Assembly (NCBI GenBank): GCA_027452065.1
Contig: DAIDHC010000179.1
Location: 1-62,478, forward strand
Direction of reading: 5' to 3'
From: Bryobacterales bacterium
Lineage (GTDB): Bacteria; Acidobacteriota; Terriglobia; Bryobacterales; Bryobacteraceae
Length of the DNA stretch: 62,478 nt
Positions 52,383 through 61,309 of the stretch are shown here, in pieces. The notes below the pieces were generated by a model, which saw only the letters and a list, made by a program, of their open reading frames with translations, ran no database searches and was not told the DNA's origin. Made by a program: the position numbers and the translations under genes. Position 1 is the first letter of the stretch. Every line of letters starts with the position of its first letter.

Positions 52383-53207
52383 ATGAATGACAGCCCAGAG
52401 AGCACGGGGCGCCGGTTCGAGCGCCTGGTGGAGACCATGGCCCGGCTTCGCGCCCCCGAAGGCTGCCCGTGGGACCGGAAGCAGACCTTCGACACCATCA
52501 AACCGTATCTGATGGAAGAGAGCTACGAGGTGCTGGACGCCATCGACGCGCAGGACTGGCGCGGGCTGGCCGAGGAGCTGGGCGACCTGATGCTGCAGGT
52601 GGTGTTCTTCGCCGAGATGGCCGCCGAGGAAGGTCTATTCACGATCGACGATTCGCTGGCCGCGATTCAGGACAAGCTGATCCGGCGGCATCCGCACGTG
52701 TTCGGCGAAGGGAAGGCGGAGACGCCCGAAGACGTGAAGACGATCTGGGAGCGGGTGAAGACGGAAGAGAAGCGCGCCGCGGAGCAACCGGCGGGCGGAC
52801 TTCTGGAGGGCGTGTCCCGGAAGGCTCCGGCGCTGGTGGAGGCGGCGGCGCTCAGCGGTAAAGCGGCGGCGGCGGGATTTGATTGGGAAGGGCCCGAGCA
52901 GGTGCTGGACAAGCTGCACGAGGAGCTGGCTGAAATCGAGGCCGCCCGCTGCGGAGGGAACCCGCGGGAAGTGGAATCGGAGATCGGCGACCTGTTGTTT
53001 GTGGTGGTGAACCTGGCGCGTTTTCTGAAGGTGGATCCCGAGCAGGCTCTGCGCGGCACCAATGCGCGATTCCGCCGGCGCTTCGGGCACATTGAGAAGC
53101 GGCTGGCCGAGCGCGGACTGCCGGTGGGCCAGGCGGGCATTGCGGAAATGGAAGAGCTCTGGCGGGAGGCGAAACGATTGGAGAAGAGCGAGGCTCAGGC
53201 CGGATGA
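52383..53207 (+). CDS. mazG: Nucleoside triphosphate pyrophosphohydrolase MazG
   Basis: A 274-residue housecleaning enzyme that hydrolyses (d)NTPs to monophosphates. Two MazG domains are visible. The N-terminal has APEGCPWDRKQTFDTIKPYLMEESYEVLDAID and EELGDLMLQVVFFAEMA, the ESYE and EXXD Mg-binding pairs. The C-terminal has EELAEIEAARC and EIGDLLFVVVNLARFL. It overlaps the GNAT gene by 4 bases (ATGA). Conserved WERVK linker at about 123. Confidence 0.94.
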   Translation: MNDSPESTGRRFERLVETMARLRAPEGCPWDRKQTFDTIKPYLMEESYEVLDAIDAQDWRGLAEELGDLMLQVVFFAEMAAEEGLFTIDDSLAAIQDKLIRRHPHVFGEGKAETPEDVKTIWERVKTEEKRAAEQPAGGLLEGVSRKAPALVEAAALSGKAAAAGFDWEGPEQVLDKLHEELAEIEAARCGGNPREVESEIGDLLFVVVNLARFLKVDPEQALRGTNARFRRRFGHIEKRLAERGLPVGQAGIAEMEELWREAKRLEKSEAQAG

Positions 53208-53938
53208 TCGAGACGCGAGCGTTGACCCGCCACGAGGACTTCGCCGGGGCGGTGCAGTTGCAGCAGCAGATCTGGGGTTTCGAAGAAATCGAGCTGCTGC
53301 CGGTGCGGCTGTTCGTGGTGGCCACCAAGGTGGGGGGCCACGCCTTTGGAGCTTTCGACCAGGGACGGATGGTGGCCTTCTGCCTGGCGATCCCGGGGCT
53401 CAAGCCCGGCGGCAAGACTTACCTGCACAGCCATATGCTCGGCGTGCTGCCGGAGTATCGCAATCAGGGCGTCGGGCGCATGCTGAAGCTGGAGCAGCGG
53501 AAAGACGCGCTGGCCCGGGGCATCGACCTGATCGAGTGGACCTTCGATCCGCTGGAGATCAAGAACGCCTACTTCAACATCGAGCGGCTGGGCGCTATCG
53601 TCCGGCGCTATGTGCTCAATCAGTACGGCACCACCACGAGTCACTTGCACGGAGGCCTTCCGACGGACCGCTGCGTGGCCGAGTGGTGGGTGGGCCATCC
53701 GCGGGTGGCGGCGATCCTCGACGGCAAGCCGCTGCAGCGGCCGATCACGGAGGTAAGAATCGCGGTGCCGGCCACCATCGCCGCTCTGCGCCGGGACGAC
53801 ATCAAAGCCGCCCGGGCGATTCAGGAGCGCGTCGGCGCCGAGTTCACCGAGGCGTTCCGCCGCGGCCTGGCGGTGACCGGATTCGAACGAAGCGAGGAGG
53901 CGGGGACGTACCTGCTGGGACCATGGGATTCCGAATAG
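53204..53938 (+). CDS. GNAT-superfamily acyltransferase next to an OSBS/NSAR-type gene
   Basis: A 244-residue protein with a GNAT core (VVATKVGGHAFGAFDQGRMVAFCLAIPG, SHMLGVLPEYRNQGVGRMLKLEQR with the RNQGVG acyl-CoA loop) and the conserved IEWTFDPLEIKNAYFNIERLGAIVRRY segment of the predicted acyltransferases often found beside menC-like genes. In Geobacillus-type operons a GNAT N-succinyltransferase acts with N-succinylamino acid racemase on D-amino acids. The 16-base overlap with the next gene suggests the same pairing here (inference). Alternative: an acyltransferase unrelated to racemisation. Confidence 0.82.
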   Translation: MIETRALTRHEDFAGAVQLQQQIWGFEEIELLPVRLFVVATKVGGHAFGAFDQGRMVAFCLAIPGLKPGGKTYLHSHMLGVLPEYRNQGVGRMLKLEQRKDALARGIDLIEWTFDPLEIKNAYFNIERLGAIVRRYVLNQYGTTTSHLHGGLPTDRCVAEWWVGHPRVAAILDGKPLQRPITEVRIAVPATIAALRRDDIKAARAIQERVGAEFTEAFRRGLAVTGFERSEEAGTYLLGPWDSE

Positions 53939-55038
53939 ACAAAATCACGCTGCGCCGGCTGCGGATGCCGCTGGTGCACTTTTTCGAGACCAGCTTCGGG
54001 CGCACCTACGAGCGGGAGATCATTCTCGTCGAAGTGAGCGCGGAGGGGCTGGCGGGCTGGGGCGAAGTGACCTGCGGCGAGGGGCCGTTTTACAACGAGG
54101 AGTGGACCGGGGCGGCATGGCTGCTGCTCAAGGACTTCGCCATTCCCCGCGTCCTGGGCCGGGAGCTGGACGGCGCCGGCGCCGTGGCCCCGCTGCTCGA
54201 CCCGATCCGCGGGCACCTGATGGCGCGGGGCGGCCTGGAAGCCGCGGTCTGGGATCTCGAGGCGCGGCGCAACGGCGTCCCGTTGTGGAAGCAGATCGGG
54301 GGCGGAGCGCGGCGCGAGATTCCCTGCGGCGTTTCCATCGGCATCCAGGACAGCGTCGACCAGTTGCTGGGCAAAATCGATCACGAGTTGAAGGCCGGCT
54401 ATCAACGGATCAAGATGAAAATCAAGCCCGGCTGGGACGTGGACGTGATCGCCCAGGTGCGGCGCCGCTTCCCTGAAATTCTGCTGATGGCCGACGCCAA
54501 CTCCGCCTACACGCTGGCCGAGGCGCCGCGGCTGGAGGCGCTGGACGAATTCAACCTGATGATGATCGAGCAGCCGCTGGGCCATGACGAAATCATCGAC
54601 CACGCCGAGCTGCAGGCGCGCCTGAAGACGCCCATCTGCCTGGACGAATGCATCCGTTCGGCGCACCATGCCGAGCAGGCGCTGCGGATGAAGGCCGGAC
54701 GCATCATCAACATCAAGCTCGGCCGCGTGGGCGGTTTCGCCGGCGCCCGCGCGGTGCACGACGTCGCCCAGCGCCACGGCGTTCCGGTCTGGTGCGGAGG
54801 GATGCTGGAGGCCGGCGTGGGCCGCGCCCACAACATCGCCCTGGCCACGCTGCCCAATTTCATTCTGCCGGGCGATGTCTCCGCCAGCAAGCGCTACTGG
54901 AAGCGCGACATCATCTCGCCCGAGGTCGAGACGACGCCGCATGGCACCATTGCCATCCGCGATGAACCCGGGTTCGGATACGAAATTGACCACACTTTTC
55001 TCAGCACCGTCACCAACGCCCAGGAATCCTTTGCGTAA
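53923..55038 (+). CDS. menC: o-Succinylbenzoate synthase / N-succinylamino acid racemase
   Basis: A 371-residue enolase-superfamily enzyme of the muconate-lactonizing subgroup. The KXK catalytic motif is in RIKMKIKPGWD; metal ligands are Asp in LMADANSAY, Glu in MIEQPLG and Asp/Glu in CLDECIRS; the second Lys is in IINIKLGRVGG. This set belongs to OSBS/NSAR enzymes, which either make o-succinylbenzoate for menaquinone or racemise N-succinylamino acids. No other men genes are nearby and a GNAT gene is coupled upstream, which favours racemase or dual use; the symbol is therefore provisional. The ATG at 53923 overlaps the GNAT stop. Confidence 0.85.
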   Translation: MGFRIDKITLRRLRMPLVHFFETSFGRTYEREIILVEVSAEGLAGWGEVTCGEGPFYNEEWTGAAWLLLKDFAIPRVLGRELDGAGAVAPLLDPIRGHLMARGGLEAAVWDLEARRNGVPLWKQIGGGARREIPCGVSIGIQDSVDQLLGKIDHELKAGYQRIKMKIKPGWDVDVIAQVRRRFPEILLMADANSAYTLAEAPRLEALDEFNLMMIEQPLGHDEIIDHAELQARLKTPICLDECIRSAHHAEQALRMKAGRIINIKLGRVGGFAGARAVHDVAQRHGVPVWCGGMLEAGVGRAHNIALATLPNFILPGDVSASKRYWKRDIISPEVETTPHGTIAIRDEPGFGYEIDHTFLSTVTNAQESFA

Positions 55039-55077
55039 CGTTGCGCCCGTTGGGGCGCGGCTCCGCGGGAGTTTCTG

Positions 55078-56370
55078 ATGGCCGCCTTTTTCGACCTTCT
55101 GAAGCGCAACCGCAACTACCGCTATACGTGGGCCGGCCAGGTGGTCAGCGAGGTCGGCGACAACTTCAACAACGTCGCCGTCTTCGGCCTCGCGCTCGAG
55201 ATCACCCATTCCGGCATGGTGGTCACCGGCATCATGCTCTCGCGCGCGATCCCGGCGATTCTCGCCGGCCCTCTGGCCGGGGTGACGCTGGACCGCTTCG
55301 ATCGCAAGAAGATCATGATCCTCAGCGACGCCGTCCGCGCGGTGATGGCCCTCGGGTTCATCCTGGCGCTGCGCACGCGGCAGACCTCGATGCTCTATTT
55401 GTTCAGCGCGGCGCTGATGCTGGCATCACCGTTTTTCACCAGCGGCCGCTCCTCGATCCTTCCGACGATTGCCAGCGAGGATGAGCTCCATACGGCGAAC
55501 TCCGTCACTCAAACCACCCAGTGGATGACGCTGACCGTGGGGGCATTCCTGGGCGGGCTGAGCGCCCTGGTGGGCTACGAATGGGCTTTTCTGTTCAACG
55601 CCCTATCTTTCGTTTTTTCAGCGTTGTGCATTTCGCAACTTCATGTAGAAGGGGGCGGCTTCCGCCCGGCCCGCGCGCAGCTCAACGAGTCCACCGTCGT
55701 TCGTCCGTGGCACGAGTACACCGAAGGCCTGCGCTACATGCGTTCTACGCCGCTCATCTTCGGCATTGCTTTAATCGCCGTCGGCTGGGCGACCGGGGGC
55801 GGCGCGGCGCAGATCCTGTTCAGCCTTTTCGGCGAGCTGGTTTTCCATCGCGGAACGGCGGGCATCGGGTTGATCTGGAGCTGTGCCGGCGTTGGTCTGG
55901 TGATCGGCGGAGTGTTCGCCCACTGGCTCGGTAAGCATATTACTTTTGAAGGATATAAAAAGACTGTTTTCATCTGTTACATCATCCACGGCGGCGCCTA
56001 CGTAATCTTCAGCCAGATGCCCTCGTTCGGCTGGGCTTTGATCTTCATCGCCCTGTCCCGGGCGGCGGTGGCGATCAGTTCGGTGATGAACTTCGCCCAG
56101 CTCTTGAAGTACGTTTCGAATCAGTTCCGCGGGCGGGTTTTCTCGACCATCGAGACGATGAACTGGTCCACCATGATGCTGTCGATGATGGGCGCCGGAA
56201 TCGCGTCCCAGAGCTACAGCCCGAGGACGATCGGCGCGGTGGCGGGAGCGCTCAGTTCAACGACGGCGATCTTTTGGGGATGGGCGCACTGGACCGGACG
56301 GCTCCCTCAGCCGGCGGCCGAAGGTGTCGAGCCGGAAGCGGTGGAGATTCACGGAGATCCGACGGCATAA
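55078..56370 (+). CDS. Major facilitator superfamily exporter
   Basis: A 430-residue transporter with about 12 membrane helices. It resembles the EntS/MFS_3 exporter group: N-terminal FDLLKRNRNYRYTWAGQVVSEVGDNFNNVAVFGLALEI, and the motif A-like AGPLAGVTLDRFDRKKIMILSD between helices 2 and 3. The substrate is unknown; EntS-like members export siderophores or drugs. It sits 39 bases after the racemase-type gene and 17 bases before an SDR gene, so an operon is likely. Confidence 0.88.
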   Translation: MAAFFDLLKRNRNYRYTWAGQVVSEVGDNFNNVAVFGLALEITHSGMVVTGIMLSRAIPAILAGPLAGVTLDRFDRKKIMILSDAVRAVMALGFILALRTRQTSMLYLFSAALMLASPFFTSGRSSILPTIASEDELHTANSVTQTTQWMTLTVGAFLGGLSALVGYEWAFLFNALSFVFSALCISQLHVEGGGFRPARAQLNESTVVRPWHEYTEGLRYMRSTPLIFGIALIAVGWATGGGAAQILFSLFGELVFHRGTAGIGLIWSCAGVGLVIGGVFAHWLGKHITFEGYKKTVFICYIIHGGAYVIFSQMPSFGWALIFIALSRAAVAISSVMNFAQLLKYVSNQFRGRVFSTIETMNWSTMMLSMMGAGIASQSYSPRTIGAVAGALSSTTAIFWGWAHWTGRLPQPAAEGVEPEAVEIHGDPTA

Positions 56371-56387
56371 GGAAGGAACTACACGAT

Positions 56388-57101
56388 ATGAATTCGCGGC
56401 GTGTTGTCCTGGTGACGGGAGCGGCCAAGCGCATTGGACGCGGCATCGCGATGCGTCTGGCAGCCGACGGCTACCGGGTGGCGATTCATTATCACGGCTC
56501 CGAGCGCGAGGCGCGGGAGACGGCGGAGGCATGCGGAGGAGCGGAGTTGTTTCGCGCCAATCTGGAGAGCGTCGCCGAGATCCAGGCGATGTTCGCCGAG
56601 GTGGAGGAGCGCCTCGGGGGTCTCTATGGATTGGTCAACAACGCTGCGCGTTTCACCCGTTTCGACCCACTGGAGGTTACGGAAGCCGATTGGGACTTCA
56701 TCCACAGTGTGAACCTGAAGGCCACTTTCTTCTGCTGCCAGGCGGGGGCGAGGCTGATGCTGAAGTCCGGGGAAGGGCGGATTGTGAATGTGAGCTCGCT
56801 GGGCGGCATCCGGCCCTGGGCCGAGCACGCACACTACTGCGCCTCCAAGGCCGGCGTGATTATGCTCACGCGAGCTCTGGCCAAGGCCTGGGGCCCGGCG
56901 ATCGCGGTGAATTCGGTGGCGCCGGGCGTGATCGGGGTGGGCGAATTGGATGAGCGCGCCCAGGCCATGGTCCGCGCCACGCCGGCCCTGCGCGCCGGGA
57001 CCGCGGAGGAAGTGGCGGGCGCCGTTGCCTATTTTTTGGGCGCCGGGGAATTCGTCACCGGCCAGGTGCTGGCTGTCGACGGCGGCCTGAGCCAGCGCTG
57101 A
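56388..57101 (+). CDS. Short-chain dehydrogenase/reductase
   Basis: A 237-residue NAD(P)H-dependent SDR. TGAAKRIGRGIA is the cofactor loop (the Arg favours NADPH), LVNNAARF is the structural motif, and the catalytic Ser and YXXXK lie in NVSSLGGIRPWAEHAHYCASK. The N-terminus resembles FolM/pteridine reductase-type SDRs (VTGAAKRIGR), but the substrate is not certain. The ATG at 56388 follows GGAAGG; an open frame upstream to 56274 overlaps the MFS gene and is not needed. Confidence 0.88.
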   Translation: MNSRRVVLVTGAAKRIGRGIAMRLAADGYRVAIHYHGSEREARETAEACGGAELFRANLESVAEIQAMFAEVEERLGGLYGLVNNAARFTRFDPLEVTEADWDFIHSVNLKATFFCCQAGARLMLKSGEGRIVNVSSLGGIRPWAEHAHYCASKAGVIMLTRALAKAWGPAIAVNSVAPGVIGVGELDERAQAMVRATPALRAGTAEEVAGAVAYFLGAGEFVTGQVLAVDGGLSQR

Positions 57102-57141
57102 TTTCGCTCAAGGCCGGGGGCGGGGAATCGATAAGGGCAGT

Positions 57142-57486
57142 GTGGATCGATTTCTGGACGACGCGGCGCGGATCCTGGAAACAGCCGAAGCCGCGGAGCG
57201 CTCCGGAGCCGAGGCGGCGGAAGTGACGATACTTCTGGGCCCGGCGGGAATGCGCCTGGTGGCCGGCTTCGATGGCCCGCTCGACCGTCTTCGCGACATG
57301 CACGGCGCCCGCACGGCCTACCGTGTAACCCGCCGCCGGGGCCGGGTCCGTCTGGAGGGCTGCGAACCGGGACGAAGCTGCGCGCTCGAAAGCGAACGCC
57401 CGGCGCTGGCCGCGCGACTCTTGCTGGCCGATTTCCCGCGTTACGACATCGCCACGCCGCAGTTGCCGGCCCCCGCCGGTATTTAA
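57142..57486 (+). CDS. Small conserved-looking hypothetical protein
   Basis: A 114-residue soluble protein with no recognised domain. It begins with an acidic helix ([42 protein letters not shown]), continues with a basic middle segment ([14 protein letters not shown]), and ends in [21 protein letters not shown] start lies 40 bases after the SDR stop, so it probably ends that operon. The stop overlaps the convergent PQQ dehydrogenase by 4 bases. The coding call rests on sensible composition and a gap-filling position. Confidence 0.6.
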   Translation: MDRFLDDAARILETAEAAERSGAEAAEVTILLGPAGMRLVAGFDGPLDRLRDMHGARTAYRVTRRRGRVRLEGCEPGRSCALESERPALAARLLLADFPRYDIATPQLPAPAGI

Positions 57487-59600
57487 TGCGGTAGCGCGAA
57501 GGCGACGATCCGGCCTCCGGAAGGATCCTTGGACTTGCCTCCGCCGGCGGCGATCACGACAAATTCCCGCCCGCCGGCTTCATACACCGCCGGCGTGGCG
57601 TTGCCGCCGGACGGCAGCGTCGTCTCCCAGAGAAGCTTGCCGGTGGATTTGTCGAAGGCGTGAAACTTCCTGTCGTAGCTGGTGGCGCCGATGAAGACGA
57701 GTCCGCCGGCGGTGACCACCGGGCCGCCGTAATTCTCGCTGCCCGTATTGGTCATGCCCCGCGCCGCAAGCTCCGGATACTCGCCCAGAGGAATTTTCCA
57801 GGCGATCTTGCCGGTGTTCAGGTCGATCGCATTCAGGGTGCCCCAGGGCGGCGCCACGGCCGGGTAGCCGTCGGGGTCGAGGAACTTGATGTAGCCCTGA
57901 TTCCGGTACTTCATGAAGAAGGCGTCCCCGGCGGTTCCGGAGGCGCTGGTATCCTTGCCGGTCATCACGTATCGGACGATGGCATCGACGGCCGATCCGC
58001 CCAGGCGCGCGAAAGCCGGCATGCGCCCGGTGCCGCGGAAGACCAGCGCCGTAACGTCCTCGTTCGAGAATTTGTCGGACAGAGCAGTGAGCGGCGGGAA
58101 CTCGGGTGGAGCGCCGCTGCGGTCTTCCTTGTGGCAGGCGGCGCAGTTGGCCTCATACAATTTTTTGCCCGAGGTGGCGCCGGCGATGGGCTTCTGTTCG
58201 ATCATTTGCAGAATCCACGCCATTTCGTTGGCGTTGACGTAGAGCAAGCCGGTTTCCGGATCGAAGGCGCTGCCGCCCCACTCGGCGCCGCCGTCGAAGC
58301 CGGGAAAAATGATGGTCCCCGCCACGCTGCCGGGCACGAACTGGCCGTTGCTGCGGAGCGTGCGCAGGCGGTCGAGCACCGCCTGGTGTGCCTCGGGTGT
58401 CCGCTGAGTCAGCAGGTCTTCGGTGAGCATCTGGCGGGCGAAGGGAGCGGGCAGCAAGGGGAAAGGTTGAGTTTTCGCCGTGACCTCGCCTTCCAGGTCG
58501 GAAGGCGGGACGGGACGCTCCTCGATGGGGAAAAGCGGCCGGCCGGTGGTGCGGTCGAAGACATATACGAAGCCTTGTTTCGTGGTTTGCGCGACTGCGT
58601 CGATGGCGCCTCCGTCGCGGTGAAGGGTGACCAGGCTGGGCGGGGACGGGAAATCGCGGTCCCAGATGTCGTGATGCACATCCTGAAAATGCCAGAGGCG
58701 CTTGCCGGTGGCGGCGTCGAGGGCGAGCAGGGAATTGGCGAACAGGTTGTCGCCGGCGCGGTTGGCGCCGTAGAAATCGAATGCCGCCGAGCCGGTGGGC
58801 GCGTAGACGATTCCGCGCGCGACGTCCAGCGCCATGCCGGACCAGTTGTTGGCGGCGCCGCTGTACTTCCAGGCGTCGCGCGGCCAGGTGTCATAGCCGA
58901 ATTCGCCGGGATGGGGGATGGTGTGAAACGACCATCGAAGCGCGCCGGTGTGAACGTCGAAGGCGCGGATGTCACCCGGTGGCGTGGGCAGCGTCTCGGC
59001 GGTGATGCTGCCGGTAATGAGGAGTTCTTTGTACACGACGCCCGGCGTGGTGAGGCTCAGCATGTCCTTGGGCTCGCGAAGATGATCGCGCAGATCGATG
59101 CGCCCGTGGTCGCCGAACAAGGGGTCGGGCCGGCCGGTGCGGGCGTCGAGCGAGTACAGGTACTGGCGCCAGGCGGTGAAGATCCGCGTCTGCCGGCCGC
59201 CGGACCATGTGGCGACGCCGCGGTTCCGGGTTTTCACAAAATTCTTCCCGGCGGGGTCGGGATCGAAGCGCCACAGCAGCTTGCCGGTGGCGGCGTCGAG
59301 GGCGACGACATTGGCTTTGGGCGTGGTCGCGTAGATCACGCCGCCGGTGACGACGGGGTTGCATTGGAATTCCGAACCGGGAAAGGCATCGCCGGTGTCG
59401 AAGGTCCAGGCCACGCGCAGGTTCCGGACGTTGTGCCGGTCGATCTGTCCGAGACTGGAGTAGCGGATGCCGTCGGGCCCGCCTCCGTAAGTCGGCCAAG
59501 CGGTCCGGGCAGGCTCGTTGCGCGGGCTTCCGGCGGTCAGAAGCGCAGAGCAAGCGGCAAGGAAAAGGGCCGGGACGACGCGGGGAGGCCGAATACGCAT
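57483..59600 (-). CDS. PQQ-dependent dehydrogenase with internal cytochrome c domain
   Basis: A 705-residue exported quinoprotein. The N-terminus ends in LFLAAC, a possible lipobox. An eight-bladed propeller with tryptophan-docking repeats follows (for example [65 protein letters not shown]). A haem c domain is inserted at about 476-550, with CAACH (Cys486, Cys489, His490) and RMPAF carrying the likely axial Met. Such enzymes oxidise alcohols or sugars and pass electrons through the built-in haem. No vicinal Cys pair typical of methanol dehydrogenase was seen. Maturation would need the ccm genes of this window. Confidence 0.9.
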   Translation of the reverse strand: MRIRPPRVVPALFLAACSALLTAGSPRNEPARTAWPTYGGGPDGIRYSSLGQIDRHNVRNLRVAWTFDTGDAFPGSEFQCNPVVTGGVIYATTPKANVVALDAATGKLLWRFDPDPAGKNFVKTRNRGVATWSGGRQTRIFTAWRQYLYSLDARTGRPDPLFGDHGRIDLRDHLREPKDMLSLTTPGVVYKELLITGSITAETLPTPPGDIRAFDVHTGALRWSFHTIPHPGEFGYDTWPRDAWKYSGAANNWSGMALDVARGIVYAPTGSAAFDFYGANRAGDNLFANSLLALDAATGKRLWHFQDVHHDIWDRDFPSPPSLVTLHRDGGAIDAVAQTTKQGFVYVFDRTTGRPLFPIEERPVPPSDLEGEVTAKTQPFPLLPAPFARQMLTEDLLTQRTPEAHQAVLDRLRTLRSNGQFVPGSVAGTIIFPGFDGGAEWGGSAFDPETGLLYVNANEMAWILQMIEQKPIAGATSGKKLYEANCAACHKEDRSGAPPEFPPLTALSDKFSNEDVTALVFRGTGRMPAFARLGGSAVDAIVRYVMTGKDTSASGTAGDAFFMKYRNQGYIKFLDPDGYPAVAPPWGTLNAIDLNTGKIAWKIPLGEYPELAARGMTNTGSENYGGPVVTAGGLVFIGATSYDRKFHAFDKSTGKLLWETTLPSGGNATPAVYEAGGREFVVIAAGGGKSKDPSGGRIVAFALPH

Positions 59601-59681
59601 TCTCTTACGTTCGCATGAATCGGCGGCGGCGGTTTGGAATAAACCGGCCGGTTGGAGGCATCATATGAGTGAGGAACGTGC

Positions 59682-60608
59682 ATGCTCATTCGTAAGCCCT
59701 CTTCCATTCGATCCTCCGAGATCACTCCCCGCGGCGTGTATCTGAACCGCAGGCAATTGCTGAGCGGCGCGGCGGCGCTCGGCGCCTTCTCCGGGCTGGC
59801 GCGGCCGGCGCTGGCGAAATTCGACGGCCTGGCGAAAAGCAAGTACAGCACCACCGAGCCGGAGACGCCGTATCAGGTGGTCACCAGCTACAACAACTAT
59901 TACGAGTTCGGCACCGCGAAGGACCAGCCGGCGAAATACGCCGGGACTCTTCGAACCAGGCCCTGGACGGTGTCGGTGGAAGGCGAGGTGGCCAAGCCGC
60001 GGGTGTTCGACATCGACGAAATCCTGAAGCTGGCGCCGCTCGAGGAGCGGATCTACCGGCACCGCTGCGTCGAGGGCTGGTCGATCGTCGTGCCCTGGGT
60101 GGGATATTCGCTGAGCGAAATCCTTAAAAGGGTGGAACCAACTTCGGAGGCCAAGTTCGTCGCTTTTCAAAGCCTGTACGACCGCAAGCAGATGCCGCAA
60201 GGCGTCTACGCCGGCATTCAGCTTCCCTACGTGGAGGGGCTGCGTATGGATGAGGCGATGAACCCCCTGGCGCTGCTTTGCGTCGGGCTCTACGGCGACG
60301 TGCTGCCGAATCAGGACGGGGCTCCGGTGCGCATGGTTCTGCCGTGGAAGTACGGCTTCAAGAGCATTAAATCGATCGTCAAGATCCGCCTGGTGAAAAA
60401 GCAGCCTCCCTCCACGTGGAATATCGAGAACTCCCACGAATACGGCTTCTACTCCAACGTCAACCCGAGTGTCGATCATCCGCGCTGGAGCCAGGCGACC
60501 GAGCGCCGGCTGGGCGATTTCTTCAAGCGGCCGACGCAGATGTTCAACGGCTACGGCAACGAAGTGGCGCAGATGTACGCCGGCATGGACCTGCGGAAGT
60601 ATTTTTAG
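59682..60608 (+). CDS. msrP: Periplasmic methionine sulfoxide reductase catalytic subunit MsrP
   Basis: A 308-residue molybdopterin enzyme (YedY family). Twin-arginine signal [19 protein letters not shown] is at about 22-40. The molybdenum-ligating Cys129 is in [15 protein letters not shown], and [21 protein letters not shown] follows. It reduces oxidised Met in exported proteins, taking electrons from MsrQ. It is followed 3 bases later by msrQ. The ATG at 59682 leaves 20 residues before the Tat motif, which is normal for this family. Confidence 0.96.
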   Translation: MLIRKPSSIRSSEITPRGVYLNRRQLLSGAAALGAFSGLARPALAKFDGLAKSKYSTTEPETPYQVVTSYNNYYEFGTAKDQPAKYAGTLRTRPWTVSVEGEVAKPRVFDIDEILKLAPLEERIYRHRCVEGWSIVVPWVGYSLSEILKRVEPTSEAKFVAFQSLYDRKQMPQGVYAGIQLPYVEGLRMDEAMNPLALLCVGLYGDVLPNQDGAPVRMVLPWKYGFKSIKSIVKIRLVKKQPPSTWNIENSHEYGFYSNVNPSVDHPRWSQATERRLGDFFKRPTQMFNGYGNEVAQMYAGMDLRKYF

Positions 60609-60611
60609 ACT

Positions 60612-61277
60612 GTGGCGAAGACGAACCGATTTATCGCGTGGCTGAAGCCGCCGGCGTTCCTGTTGTGCCTGGCGCCGGCGCTGTGGCTGATCTGGCGGGG
60701 CCTGCATCAGGACCTCGGCGCCAACCCGGTGGAAACCATCACCCACGCCACAGGGGACTGGACCATACGGTTCCTGTTGATCACGCTCTCGGTCACCCCG
60801 CTCCGCTTTGTCACCGGGCGGGCCGAGCTGATCCGCTTCCGGCGCATGCTCGGGCTGTTCGCCTTCTTCTATGGCACGCTCCACCTGTTCACCTATCTGT
60901 GGCTGGACCAATTTTTCAACGTTGCCTCCATCGGGAAAGACATCCTAAAGCGGCCGTTCATCACCGCCGGAATGACGGCCTTCGCCTGCATGGCTCCCCT
61001 GGCGGCGACCTCCACGGCGGGATGGATCCGAAGGCTGGGAGGAAAGAACTGGCAGCGGCTGCACCGGCTCATCTACGTGTCGGCAAGCGCGGGCGTGGTG
61101 CATTACTACTGGCTGGTGAAGAGCGACGTTCGCCTGCCGGTGATGTATGGGGGGATCCTGGCGGTGCTGCTGTTGTGGAGGGTAAAAAAGAATTTTGACG
61201 ACCGGCGCGCGGCCGCCCGGCGGGCCGCCGGCCGGAGCGGTGCGGTGGCGGTAGCCGGCGGAAGCAGGACGAGTTGA
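60612..61277 (+). CDS. msrQ: Haem b membrane subunit MsrQ
   Basis: A 221-residue integral membrane protein of the YedZ family, which delivers electrons to MsrP. About six helices are predicted. Haem-ligand candidates are His in FYGTLHLFTYLW and the two His in LHRLIYVSASAGVVHYYW. It starts at GTG 60612, 3 bases after msrP. The C-terminal tail after about residue 195 is Arg/Ala/Gly-rich and low complexity. Confidence 0.94.
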   Translation: MAKTNRFIAWLKPPAFLLCLAPALWLIWRGLHQDLGANPVETITHATGDWTIRFLLITLSVTPLRFVTGRAELIRFRRMLGLFAFFYGTLHLFTYLWLDQFFNVASIGKDILKRPFITAGMTAFACMAPLAATSTAGWIRRLGGKNWQRLHRLIYVSASAGVVHYYWLVKSDVRLPVMYGGILAVLLLWRVKKNFDDRRAAARRAAGRSGAVAVAGGSRTS

Positions 61278-61309
61278 GCTGAGGCGCGGGCGCGCTAGGA
61301 TGGTGCTGG

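Noticed and set aside
53821-55209. 462-codon open frame on the minus strand
   Set aside because: Opposite the OSBS/NSAR-type gene; no domain seen.
57660-59618. 652-codon open frame on the plus strand
   Set aside because: Antisense to the PQQ dehydrogenase; Gly/Ala/Val-rich with no recognisable fold.
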